From JADGRF01 sp036382515 (GTDB lineage Bacteria > Myxococcota_A > Polyangia > Polyangiales > JAFGIB01): 64,000 nucleotides of DNA. The position numbers were made by a program, and so were the translations under genes. The notes under the pieces were generated by a model. That model made no database searches. It worked only from the letters and a program-made list of their open reading frames with translations, and was not told the origin of the DNA. Every line of letters starts with the position of its first letter. Position 1 is the first letter of the stretch. Shown piece after piece: positions 45,365-53,367 of the stretch. The stretch covers positions 1 to 64,000 of the forward strand of contig DASVHQ010000009.1 in NCBI GenBank assembly GCA_036382515.1. The letters run 5' to 3'.

Positions 45365-45880
45365 TCAGGCCGCGCAGAACACGCCGCGCGGATGCGACAT
45401 GCGCTTGGGATGGACCAGTGGGAACACCGGCTCGTGCCAGAGCGTGACCACCTTGCTCACCTGCACGGCCGCCGGCCTGGGTTCGTCGTGACGGCGCTCG
45501 TCGGCCGTGCGCAAGCGGCGCAGCGGCACTGGCGGCGGAAGGCCCGCCAGACGAGTCAAAAGCTCGTCTCGCGAACACTTCTCGAAGTACGTGAAGTCCA
45601 GGCCAACGCAGTAGCCGGGGTCACCCGGCCGAAGACCTTCGATGATGCGAGCTACGCGTGCTTCGGCGTCGAGCCACGGCGCATCCATGCCGGGCGCCTT
45701 GAAGCTCACGACCACCTCGTCGCCGAGGCGTGTAGGACCGTCGCAGGCGATCAGCATGCCGCGCGGGGACAGATCCAGCGTCCGGTCGCCCAGCAGCCGG
45801 AACTCCTGCATGCCCACGGCATGACAGTGGGTGCGCACGGCACGGCGTACGGCACGGCGATTAAAGGTGCTCTCCAGCAT
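45365..45880 (-). CDS. PilZ-domain protein (c-di-GMP binding)
   Basis: ATG 45880, with GAGGAGG upstream, gives 171 residues beginning MLESTFNRRAVRRAVRTHCH. RRAVR provides the RxxxR motif and TLDLSPRGMLIACDG the (D/N)xSxxG motif, both needed for c-di-GMP binding. A PilZ beta-barrel is followed by an Arg/Pro-rich tail of about 65 residues of unknown role. Single-domain PilZ proteins often act in motility or surface regulation. Convergent with the MYXO-CTERM remnant, 6 nt away. Confidence 0.85.
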   Translation of the reverse strand: MLESTFNRRAVRRAVRTHCHAVGMQEFRLLGDRTLDLSPRGMLIACDGPTRLGDEVVVSFKAPGMDAPWLDAEARVARIIEGLRPGDPGYCVGLDFTYFEKCSRDELLTRLAGLPPPVPLRRLRTADERRHDEPRPAAVQVSKVVTLWHEPVFPLVHPKRMSHPRGVFCAA

Positions 45881-46020
45881 GGTCCGCCTCCTCAACTTCG
45901 AATGATCAAGCCTACATCGCCCTACGTTGTGACCCAAATAATCGTCTCCTGGCTCGCCAAGTCACCACTCAAGTCCCAGAGAATTGCGCATACCATCCGA
46001 GACCCCCCGAGCTTCGTTCC

Positions 46021-46335
46021 GTGCCGCGAATCGTGGGCGGCCAGGACACTTCCGATGGCGCGGGCGTTCGCCTCAAGCGTGTCATCGGCACGCCCGGCTT
46101 CGATCACCTCGACCCGTTCTTGCTGCTGGACGATTTCAAGTCGGACGCCAGCGCCGACTACCTCGCTGGTTTCCCTGACCATCCACATCGCGGCTTCGAG
46201 ACCGTCACGTACATGCTCGCGGACAGCATGGGAGGCCTGGCGTTCATCGCCGCGCTGCGCGCGCTGCTCTCCGACTGGGAACACTCGGTGCCGCGCCGAC
46301 CACCAGCCGCGGCACGCGTACCGAACAAGAGCTGA
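46021..46335 (+). pseudogene. Pirin-like protein, C-terminally truncated
   Basis: GTG 46021 begins a pirin N-terminus: VRLKRVIGTPGFDHLDPFLL and PDHPHRGFETVTYML, holding the first two metal-ligand histidines. After about residue 70 the pattern is lost and the frame ends at 46335 with unrelated sequence, so the other metal ligands and the second cupin half (family about 280 residues) are missing. A deletion at about 46230 is inferred. Confidence 0.7.
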
Positions 46336-46359
46336 ACGCTCGGCGGCCCCACCGCAGAC

Positions 46360-46896
46360 TCACTGCACGACGGTGCGGCGCTTGCGAATCTCGACTCCAC
46401 CACCCGCTGCACCGGCTTTCGCGTCGTGCAGGATGATCACCGACGCATCGTCGCTGCTGGCCGCATGCTTGTACGTGACCGCATAACAGGCGCGGTAGCC
46501 GGACTTGAACTCGAGCTTGGCGAGATCGGTGACGCAGGCACGGCACAGCGGCTCGTCGTGGCAGCGCTTCTCCAGTGTGTCCGGAGCGCAGCTGACGCTC
46601 ACGTCCTTGGCGGAGAAGCCGCGCGCCATGGAGATGGTGCGACATGCGGCTTCGGGGACGACCTTGGTCGAATCGCCACAGCTCAGCTTCACCGGGCTCT
46701 TGGCGGCCCTGGGGATCTGGTCGCCGGTCGCGCGGAAACCCGCGAGCTCGAGCGACTGTGCGCAACACTCGGCGGCCGTGAGCCCCATGCACGCGTCCTC
46801 GTGCGTCTCGAGCGCCATGCGACTGGCATGGCGGGTTTGCGCCGGGATCCACGTGATCAGCAACGCCAGAACTACCGTTGCAAGGCCCGTGTGCAT
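46360..46896 (-). CDS. Secreted Cys-containing hypothetical protein
   Basis: A 178-residue protein with an N-terminal signal or anchor (about residues 1-20, LATVVLALLITWIPAQ). Eleven cysteines, for example ACMGLTAAECCAQSLELAGF and CHDEPLCRACVTD, suggest a disulfide-stabilised periplasmic or secreted domain. No family recognised. It is divergent from nothing close and lies 3' of the larger Cys-rich lipoprotein gene in the same orientation. Confidence 0.65.
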   Translation of the reverse strand: MHTGLATVVLALLITWIPAQTRHASRMALETHEDACMGLTAAECCAQSLELAGFRATGDQIPRAAKSPVKLSCGDSTKVVPEAACRTISMARGFSAKDVSVSCAPDTLEKRCHDEPLCRACVTDLAKLEFKSGYRACYAVTYKHAASSDDASVIILHDAKAGAAGGGVEIRKRRTVVQ

Positions 46897-46980
46897 CCAC
46901 CCAACCTAGCTAGAGACGTGCGACCACGCAAAGTCCCAAGTCGTGGGCAATCCCGCGCGGCGCAGCCAAACGCCGGCAGC

Positions 46981-48195
46981 TCACGGAGCCACACAGACCA
47001 TGTTCCAGCGCATGCCAGCCTGCTTGGGCCGGCACAGCTGCCCGCCGCAATCGGCCGAAGTGCAGCACAGCGTGTCTGCAGTCGTCGCGCTTTCTGGCTT
47101 GCAAATGCCCAGCCGGGCGGCCGCTGTGCCGGGCACGAGGATCGGCACGTCGGCGTAGGTACAGACCTGGCCGCTGTCACAGTCGGCGTTGCGGCCACAT
47201 GGCCGGGCGCACACGCTGGTGTTCAAACACCAGCCCGACTTGCAGGCGATGGGGTCGAACGGCGTGCAGACCTGGCCGCCCGAGGCGAGTCCGACCAGAC
47301 GGCCACACATCCAGAACTGGGGCGTAGTAGTCGCCGCGGGGCTGAGGATGCAGTTGTCGGCGCCGCAAGCCATGTCCGTGTTGCACAGATCGCGACACAC
47401 CCGCGAACAGAAGCCCGAAGCACACTCGGACGAATCGGAGCAGCGCGCGCCGCTTTTGGCCGTGCCGCGACTCACGACATTGGAGGGCAAACACACGTGG
47501 GCGCCAGAGCTTGCAGCTAAACAGGCCGAGCCTGCAGAGCAATCGGAATCGGAGCAACAGGCCGTGGCGCAACGGGCGTCGGTCAGGCTCACTGCCAAAC
47601 CGAAATCGCCGGGTTTCATGCAGAAACCGCCTTCACACTCGGTGTCGGCCTTGCAGCCGCTGCCGACAGGCAGCGGCGCGATGCACTGCCCGGTCGCGGT
47701 ATCGCAGCTCAACGTGCCCGCACAGCTTCCAACGGTGCAGCTCTGCGCCTGCTTGCACTCGGGCAGCTCGTCGACCATGCCGTTGCAGTCGTTGTCCTTG
47801 CCGTCGCAGATCTCGATCGCGATGCTCCCAGCCTTTCCATCCAGCGATTGCGGTCCGTTGGGGTGGATGGTCGGATCCGTATCCACGCAGTCGGCCAGCG
47901 CTACCACGCCACCGCCGCACCAGGTGTAGCCGTCGCCGTCTTGGTCGTGGCCTTCGTCGATCAGACCGTCACAGTCGTCGTCGACACCGTTGCAGTCTTC
48001 ACGCGTCCCAGCGCAGGCCTGACACACGCCGGAGACACAGTGCATGCCCGAATCGCCGCATGGGTCGGTGCTCTGCACGCCGGGCGTGATCTCGCACTTG
48101 ATCAACTGCGAGCCAGGATCCACCAAGATGCTGCACGAGCCCAGGACCAGAGCAAGCGCGGCTGCAGCCGCTCGACAGGCCCTTAGTTCACGCAT
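46981..48195 (-). CDS. Cys-rich lipoprotein with MopE-like metal-binding motifs
   Basis: A 404-residue protein; ATG 48195 gives a signal peptide with lipobox LGSC (MRELRACRAAAAALALVLGSC... split at 20). Two copies of the MopE-type motif occur: DCNGVDDDCDGLIDEG and ICDGKDNDCNGMVDEL. The rest contains repeated GxxCxxxxxCxSGxC units (GARCSDSSECASGFCSRVCR) as in the 31.7-kb lipoprotein. Such proteins are abundant on Myxococcota surfaces and may bind calcium or copper. The longer ATG at 48228 lacks a better ribosome site. Confidence 0.78.
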   Translation of the reverse strand: MRELRACRAAAAALALVLGSCSILVDPGSQLIKCEITPGVQSTDPCGDSGMHCVSGVCQACAGTREDCNGVDDDCDGLIDEGHDQDGDGYTWCGGGVVALADCVDTDPTIHPNGPQSLDGKAGSIAIEICDGKDNDCNGMVDELPECKQAQSCTVGSCAGTLSCDTATGQCIAPLPVGSGCKADTECEGGFCMKPGDFGLAVSLTDARCATACCSDSDCSAGSACLAASSGAHVCLPSNVVSRGTAKSGARCSDSSECASGFCSRVCRDLCNTDMACGADNCILSPAATTTPQFWMCGRLVGLASGGQVCTPFDPIACKSGWCLNTSVCARPCGRNADCDSGQVCTYADVPILVPGTAAARLGICKPESATTADTLCCTSADCGGQLCRPKQAGMRWNMVCVAP

Positions 48196-48330
48196 CGACC
48201 GCGTTCCCTCGTTCCGAATCGGCGCCATACTAGCACTAGCTCGCGCACCGCATAGCGCGAGAAATGACCGCGTTCACCCGCACTGCTCCGCCACCCGTAA
48301 TGATCTACTCTCTGCCAGTGGTCTTCAGCA

Positions 48331-48359
48331 TTGACCCCGTCTGCGTGTTGACGTAGATT
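48331..48359 (+). promoter_or_regulatory. Sigma-70-like promoter upstream of the small lipoprotein/SGNH genes
   Basis: TTGACC (48331-48336) and TAGATT (48354-48359) are spaced by 17 nt, matching 5/6 and 4/6 consensus bases. Overlapping it is TTGTACAA (48358-48365), an 8-bp palindrome that could be a repressor half. The leader to the lipoprotein start would be about 105 nt. Confidence 0.45.
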
Positions 48360-48471
48360 GTACAACGTTAGCACAGTTGGGAACTGCGTGTCGCCCGGCA
48401 CAGGCGTGCTGCCGTGGCGAGCGTTCGTGTGGCACGCTACACACGCTACACTGGTCGCTGGAGTACGAGAT

Positions 48472-48849
48472 ATGATCACTCGCCGTTCGGGCATTCTCGC
48501 GTTGCTTTTCCTATCCATTCTGGCCGTATCGTGTGCACAGGGCGCGGCCGCGACTCCGCCGGACGCGAGTACCACAGCAGCAAGTCCGCCGGACGCGAGT
48601 ACCACAGCAGCAAGCATGCCGACCACCCCGGTATGCGGCAATGGCAAGCTCGAAAAGGGCGAGGCGTGCGAGTGTCCGACTGGCACCACCGGCACCTGTG
48701 CCGTCACCGACCCCACGCAGACCTGCGCGTCGCTCGAAACCGGGACCAGCGGCGTGCTGCTCTGTGACGCGGCGAACTGCATGCTCGACCCCAACACCTG
48801 CGTGCCCGGCAGCATGGCTGGGAGCGGTGGCAGCGGCACCGGCGGCTGA
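48472..48849 (+). CDS. Small lipoprotein with a tandem decapeptide
   Basis: A 125-residue protein: signal peptide ending LSILAVSC (Cys21), a spacer with PPDASTTAAS twice, then a Cys-containing domain (CGNGKLEKGEACECPTGTTG; CASLETGTSGVLLCDAANC) and a Gly/Ser tail. The CGNGxxExGExC motif recurs in Myxococcota surface proteins. It is followed after 45 nt by the SGNH lipoprotein gene and may share its transcript. Confidence 0.7.
   Translation: MITRRSGILALLFLSILAVSCAQGAAATPPDASTTAASPPDASTTAASMPTTPVCGNGKLEKGEACECPTGTTGTCAVTDPTQTCASLETGTSGVLLCDAANCMLDPNTCVPGSMAGSGGSGTGG
48555..48614 (+). repeat. Two exact 30-bp tandem repeats in the small lipoprotein gene
   Basis: The unit TCCGCCGGACGCGAGTACCA plus CAGCAGCAAG occurs at 48555-48584 and identically at 48585-48614, encoding two PPDASTTAAS decapeptides. 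An identical pair implies a recent duplication. Confidence 0.85.
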
Positions 48850-48894
48850 TCGTCGCAGGCAGCGTCCAGTGCGAACGCCGCGCACCCAGCCAGC

Positions 48895-50397
48895 GTGACC
48901 AAGGCAGTCGACACCAGCACAGCGCGGCGCTTCCGGAGAACGGGCGAGCGGCTGCTTTGTTGCGTGCTGCTAGCGAACTGCGGCGAGACGGTCCACGCAC
49001 CGAGCCGCAAGAGCACGCTGACCAGCGCGACCGACCTGCACACACCTCGCACGAGTGAGCCGGCCGCGAACACCGCGACCGCGAGCCGCGGCGTCACAGA
49101 AGCGAGCGCAGCGGCTGCCACGGGTGACGCTGGCCAGTCGCCGCCGTCAGCGACGGACGCGACGAGCCCGGCTGCGCTCGTGCACCCGATCGCGATCGAG
49201 GATCCGACCGGCCACGCATTCAACTCGTTTCACGCGGCGCTGCGCGCGATCCGCACCGAGCGTCGCAAGGTACGGATCGTGTTCTACGGCGCGTCGCACG
49301 TCGCTGCGGACTTCTACACCGACGTGATTCGCTCGCGGCTGCAAGCCAAGTTCGGCGATGCGGGAGCGGGCTTCGTGGTCCCGGCCAGGCCTTTCGGCGG
49401 CTATCGCAACGCGTGCATCGAGCTCGAGCCGGCCGTCGGCTTCCGCGGTGTCGACGTCAAGGCCAAGGCGCCGGCCGAGGATCGCTACGGCCTGGCGGGC
49501 GTGTACTTGCGAGCGCGCCAGAAGCCGGCGAGCGCGGCGCTCGCCACCCGACCGCACGACGGGCTGTCGGGCGCCGCCTCGCGCTTCGAACTCTACTACT
49601 TGAAGCAGCCACGCGGTGGACGCGTGCGCGTGAGCATCGACGGCCAGCTGCGACGCGAACTCTCCACGAGCGGTCGAGCTCCGACCGCGGCGTACCAGAC
49701 CTTCGATGTGTCCGACGGACAGCACCGCTTCGAGCTGGCGACCGCCGGCGATGGGCTGGTGCAGATCTTCGGAGTCGCCGTGGAACGCGATGCCCCGGGC
49801 GTCGTGCTCGACACGCTTGGCATCCCGGGCTCGCGCGTCGCCTACCAGCTGCTGTGGGACGATGCGATCTACCGGGAACACCTGACGCGACGTCATCCGG
49901 ATCTGGTGGCGCTCGCGTATGGGACGAACGAATCGGGCGACGACGAACCCATCGAACAATACACAGCCGACATGCGCCGCGTCGTGGCACGCGTGCGCGA
50001 GGTGGCACCGCAGGCGTCGTGCTTGCTGATTGGGCCGAGCGACCGTCCCATCGCGCACGACGACGGCACCTGGAGCGAGCGCTCGCGCACCGCGGAGATC
50101 GTGAACGCGCAGCGCGCCGTGGCCGCCGAATACGGCTGCGGCTTCTTCGATCTCGTCGCTTTCATGGGCGGGCCTTCGTCGATGCTGCGCTGGATGAGCT
50201 CCGAACCGCCGCTGGCGACGGCCGACCACGTGCACTTCACGCGTCGCGGCTACGAGGAGCTAGGACGTGTTCTCTACGAGGCGCTGATGGCGGGCTATGC
50301 ACCCGCCGCTGCGGAGGCTTCGGAAGCGGTGCCCGATTCCGCAAGCAGCCACATGGTGCTCGACACGGTCGCGCCGGGCAGCATCGCGCAGCCGTAG
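48895..50397 (+). CDS. SGNH/GDSL-family lipoprotein, paralogue of the MBOAT-linked esterase
   Basis: A 500-residue protein with GTG start and lipobox CCVLLANC. After a disordered spacer, SGNH blocks appear: RIVFYGASHVAADFYTDV (Ser in GAS; the usual Asp is Ala), LVALAYGTNESGDD and DHVHFTRRGYEELG (Asp and His). A beta-sandwich insert lies between (SRFELYYLKQPRGGRVRVSI). It aligns along its full length with the protein at 51856-53361, suggesting duplication. Likely role: polysaccharide O-acetyl transfer or removal in the periplasm or outer surface, by analogy with AlgX/AlgJ. Confidence 0.78.
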   Translation: MTKAVDTSTARRFRRTGERLLCCVLLANCGETVHAPSRKSTLTSATDLHTPRTSEPAANTATASRGVTEASAAAATGDAGQSPPSATDATSPAALVHPIAIEDPTGHAFNSFHAALRAIRTERRKVRIVFYGASHVAADFYTDVIRSRLQAKFGDAGAGFVVPARPFGGYRNACIELEPAVGFRGVDVKAKAPAEDRYGLAGVYLRARQKPASAALATRPHDGLSGAASRFELYYLKQPRGGRVRVSIDGQLRRELSTSGRAPTAAYQTFDVSDGQHRFELATAGDGLVQIFGVAVERDAPGVVLDTLGIPGSRVAYQLLWDDAIYREHLTRRHPDLVALAYGTNESGDDEPIEQYTADMRRVVARVREVAPQASCLLIGPSDRPIAHDDGTWSERSRTAEIVNAQRAVAAEYGCGFFDLVAFMGGPSSMLRWMSSEPPLATADHVHFTRRGYEELGRVLYEALMAGYAPAAAEASEAVPDSASSHMVLDTVAPGSIAQP

Positions 50398-50503
50398 TTG
50401 GGTTGGTCGGCGTCGGCCACGACCTTGCGCACGCCTGTGCGCTCGACCTGCGAGCCACACCAGGAAGTTGCGCTCAGGGGTTGCGCAGTGCGACGCAAGG
50501 CTC

Positions 50504-51094
50504 GTGCGCATCGCAGGCGTTCTCGCGCTGGGTCTGGTCTTGTGCTGCCTCCTCGGCGCGTGGCTGGCGGTGCGCATGCAACGCTGGCGGGCGAGCGCGC
50601 GCGGGCGTGTGGCCAACGCGCGCGGAAAACGCGGGGAGCGGAGTGCTGAACGCATCCTTGCGGCCCACGGCTACAGCATCGTGGCTCGGCAGTCGCGAAC
50701 CTCGTACGGGCTGGTAGTCGACGGCGCGGTGCAACAGGTCGAGCTCGTCATGGACCTCATCGTGGAGCGCGGGGGCGAGCAGATCATCGCTGAGGTGAAG
50801 ACCGGATCCTCCGCGCCTCGGCTGGAGCGCGCCGAGACACGCCGGCAGCTGCTCGAGTACCAGCTGGTCACCGGGTCGCGCTGCGTGTTGCTGGTGGACG
50901 CGGACGCGGAGACCATCACGGAGGTCGCCTTTCCGGGCACGCACGCGCCACGCGCAGCGGCAGGCGCGTGGCGCGCCGTGGCGATCGTTGCGTTGCTGCT
51001 GTTGGCGGCGGCGTGGTGGACGCGCCGCGACCCGACTCGCACCGGCGCGCAGCTGCACCGCGGCAGAGCTAACGCAACCCACGTCGTGCACTGA
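50504..51094 (+). CDS. Membrane-anchored PD-(D/E)XK-like nuclease domain protein
   Basis: From GTG 50504, 196 residues: an N-terminal membrane helix (IAGVLALGLVLCCLLGAWL), a restriction-endonuclease-like core (GKRGERSAERILAAHGYSI; VMDLIVERGGEQIIAEVKTG giving D...ExK), and a C-terminal helix (AVAIVALLLLAAAWW). The RxE...MD...EVK order fits VRR/Holliday-resolvase type folds. The core would face the cytosol if both helices span. Start uncertain; upstream in-frame sequence has no ribosome site. Function unknown. Confidence 0.6.
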   Translation: MRIAGVLALGLVLCCLLGAWLAVRMQRWRASARGRVANARGKRGERSAERILAAHGYSIVARQSRTSYGLVVDGAVQQVELVMDLIVERGGEQIIAEVKTGSSAPRLERAETRRQLLEYQLVTGSRCVLLVDADAETITEVAFPGTHAPRAAAGAWRAVAIVALLLLAAAWWTRRDPTRTGAQLHRGRANATHVVH

Positions 51095-51243
51095 ACGGGT
51101 GACGTGAGCACGCGCCTGCCTGACCAAGCGGGCTTGGCGTGAGAACCGCGCACGCTCGCGCGTCCTCAGTCGTGCGTGCACACACGCTAGCGGCATCTAC
51201 ACGATGTCGACCTCCCGCACGCATCCCCGTCCTGGGAGCGAGT

Positions 51244-51770
51244 GTGCATTCGGGTGCGCGTGCGGTCTCAGGCCGCCGCTTTCTGAAGACGAGCACTGCG
51301 ATCGGAGCGGGAGTCGCGCTCGGATCGCTTGTGTTGCAGCTGTCGGCGGGCCCGACGACGGAACAATCTACACCGCCAACCCGCCCATGGTCGTCGCGTC
51401 GCAGAGCCTCGCGAACCACGACGCCTTGGCCTCCAGCATCCTGGTGACGCTCGACCAGATCGCACCCAACCCTGCCGCCGGCATGGTCTACAACGCAGGC
51501 TTGGCGCCTCTGGCGAACTCGGCGTTCGCGGGCGGGGCAGCCGTCGGCACCGGAGCCGCGGGCGCATGAGTGTCGGGCTCACCGAACTCGAGCTACACGG
51601 CACATCCCTTCGAGCAGGGGATCACGCACGACGCAGCCACGAGCCGGGGCTGGGAGCTCACCGGCGGCAAGCCGACCAGCATTCGCATCGCGATCGATGG
51701 CGATGCACCCGACCCCATGCTGCGCGCGGGACTGCAAACGCACAGCGAGGGGTTGTGCGCCTTCGGGTGA
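51244..51770 (+). pseudogene. Broken Tat-exported DUF362-like protein
   Basis: GTG 51244 begins with a twin-arginine-like leader (SGRRFLKTSTAIGAGVALGS), but the frame is lost near 51340 and continues in another frame as GGPDDGTIYTANPPMVVASQ and DALASSILVTLDQIAPNPAA. An in-frame TGA at 51567 is then followed by SYTAHPFEQGITHDAATSRG and GGKPTSIRIAIDGDAP. The order resembles the C-terminal half of DUF362 proteins joined directly to the leader, so an internal deletion, a frameshift and a nonsense codon are inferred. Confidence 0.5.
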
Positions 51771-51855
51771 GCGCGGCACTACCGACCGTTGGAGCAACGC
51801 GCAGACTCTGGTGACCGCGGTCCACGCGAAGTGATGCACCGCGCGTAGAGGCGGC

Positions 51856-53361
51856 TCAGCGCGGCTTGGCGAGGTATTCCGCGAAGCCCTTGATCAGCGC
51901 CTGGTAGTACAGGTTGGCGATCACCTGATAACCGGCCGGTGTGGCATGGCGGAAGTCGGAGCTGATCAAGCGCGGGTGCCGATGGAACCAGCGCGCGACC
52001 GAGCCCGGGCCCCCCATCGCGTGAAAAGTGTCGAAGAACGCGCAGCCCTCGGTGCGAGCCACGCGCCGCTGGGCCTCGACGATCTGCGGCAGCACCGAGA
52101 GCGTGACCAGGTCGCCACGTGAGTTGCGCTCGCCCTGATCGAGCGGCGCAAACAGCAAGCACGACATCGTGGGCTTGCCCGCGCGCATGAGCTTGACGAC
52201 CTTCGTCAGCTCACGTTCGTAGCGCTCGGGGTCGAGCCACTCGTTGCCGGCTTCATTGCCGCCGAAGCCGAGTACCAGCAGATCGGGACTGCGATGCGCG
52301 ATCTGCCGCGCCATATGCTCCGGGTCGGCGCCGAGCAAGCGCTCGGCGCGAGCGCCGACGAGGCCGACGGAGTCGTAGACGACGCCGGGCACGTCGCGCT
52401 CTTGCACGACGCCGTAGAGCCGCACGTCGTTGCCGAAGGTGCGCAGTGACAAGAGATGCTTGCCGTCGGGGACGTTCACGATCTGCCAGGCGTCTTCGAC
52501 GGTCGCGGAGCGCGTGCTCACGGTGCTCACCGGTGCGCCATCGACCGAGAGCCGCACGTCGCCACCGCCGGGGAAGCGCTGGTAGTAGAGCTCGAAGCGC
52601 GAGGCGCTGTGACCGACCGGCGCCTTGTCCACGGTCGCGAACACCGAGTGCTCGCCCGCGGCGCCGTGTGCGAGCACGCCGCCGTAGCCGTAGAAGCCGT
52701 TGCGCAGCGGTCGCTCCACGATCGACTGCACCTGCCAGCCGCTGCTCTCCCGGTGCTCGATGTCGTGGTGCAGGTAGTGCATCGTGCCGCGCGCCACGAG
52801 CATGAAGCCGTGGCCGGCATCGCCGAAGCGTTGCTGCAGCTTGCGACGCACGGTGAAGGTGATCTCGTCGGCGGCGATCGTGGAATCGCCGTAGTGGGAG
52901 ACGCGCGTGATCGCCGCCGGCTCGGCAGCGGCGGTCCGACGCAGCGCGCCGTAGAAAGCCTCGAGCGCGGAGGGGTTCTCGATCGTCTGCTGCACCTCAG
53001 CGTATTCGCTCGGGTCGATGGTGAACCCGGGGCCTGCAGCGGGCGGCGGCGAGCCCCCCTCCTGCATGTCGCCCTCGGTCGCGGAGTGGCCTGGCGCGCC
53101 ACTGGCTTCGTGCTGAGAGCTCTGCACGGCGGCCGCGGCGTTACCGCCCTCGAACTCCGGCAAGTCGGCGTGCGTCTCGCGCGTGAACAGCCGCAGCACC
53201 GGGACGCCCTCGCCTTTCACCCAGGGCCGCACGCGATCGAGGCCGGGCACCAGGTACGTGGCGAGGGACACGACCAAGAAGCTCGCCGCGACCACAGCCA
53301 TGCGACGCAGCGCGTCCACGGTGCTGCGATCGATCGGGCCTACGGACTTGGATACTTCCAT
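51856..53361 (-). CDS. SGNH/GDSL hydrolase coupled to MBOAT O-acyltransferase
   Basis: A 501-residue protein anchored by an N-terminal helix (about residues 20-40, MAVVAASFLVVSLATYLVPG). SGNH blocks: RVSHYGDSTIAADEITF (GDS), LLVLGFGGNEAGNEW and DFRHATPAGYQVIANL (Asp, His). The GDS motif is intact, unlike the paralogue at 48895. It starts 6 nt after the MBOAT stop, giving the MBOAT-plus-SGNH pair known from AlgI/AlgJ and PatA/PatB systems that acetylate exopolysaccharide or peptidoglycan. Confidence 0.85.
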   Translation of the reverse strand: MEVSKSVGPIDRSTVDALRRMAVVAASFLVVSLATYLVPGLDRVRPWVKGEGVPVLRLFTRETHADLPEFEGGNAAAAVQSSQHEASGAPGHSATEGDMQEGGSPPPAAGPGFTIDPSEYAEVQQTIENPSALEAFYGALRRTAAAEPAAITRVSHYGDSTIAADEITFTVRRKLQQRFGDAGHGFMLVARGTMHYLHHDIEHRESSGWQVQSIVERPLRNGFYGYGGVLAHGAAGEHSVFATVDKAPVGHSASRFELYYQRFPGGGDVRLSVDGAPVSTVSTRSATVEDAWQIVNVPDGKHLLSLRTFGNDVRLYGVVQERDVPGVVYDSVGLVGARAERLLGADPEHMARQIAHRSPDLLVLGFGGNEAGNEWLDPERYERELTKVVKLMRAGKPTMSCLLFAPLDQGERNSRGDLVTLSVLPQIVEAQRRVARTEGCAFFDTFHAMGGPGSVARWFHRHPRLISSDFRHATPAGYQVIANLYYQALIKGFAEYLAKPR

Positions 53362-53367
53362 GACGGA

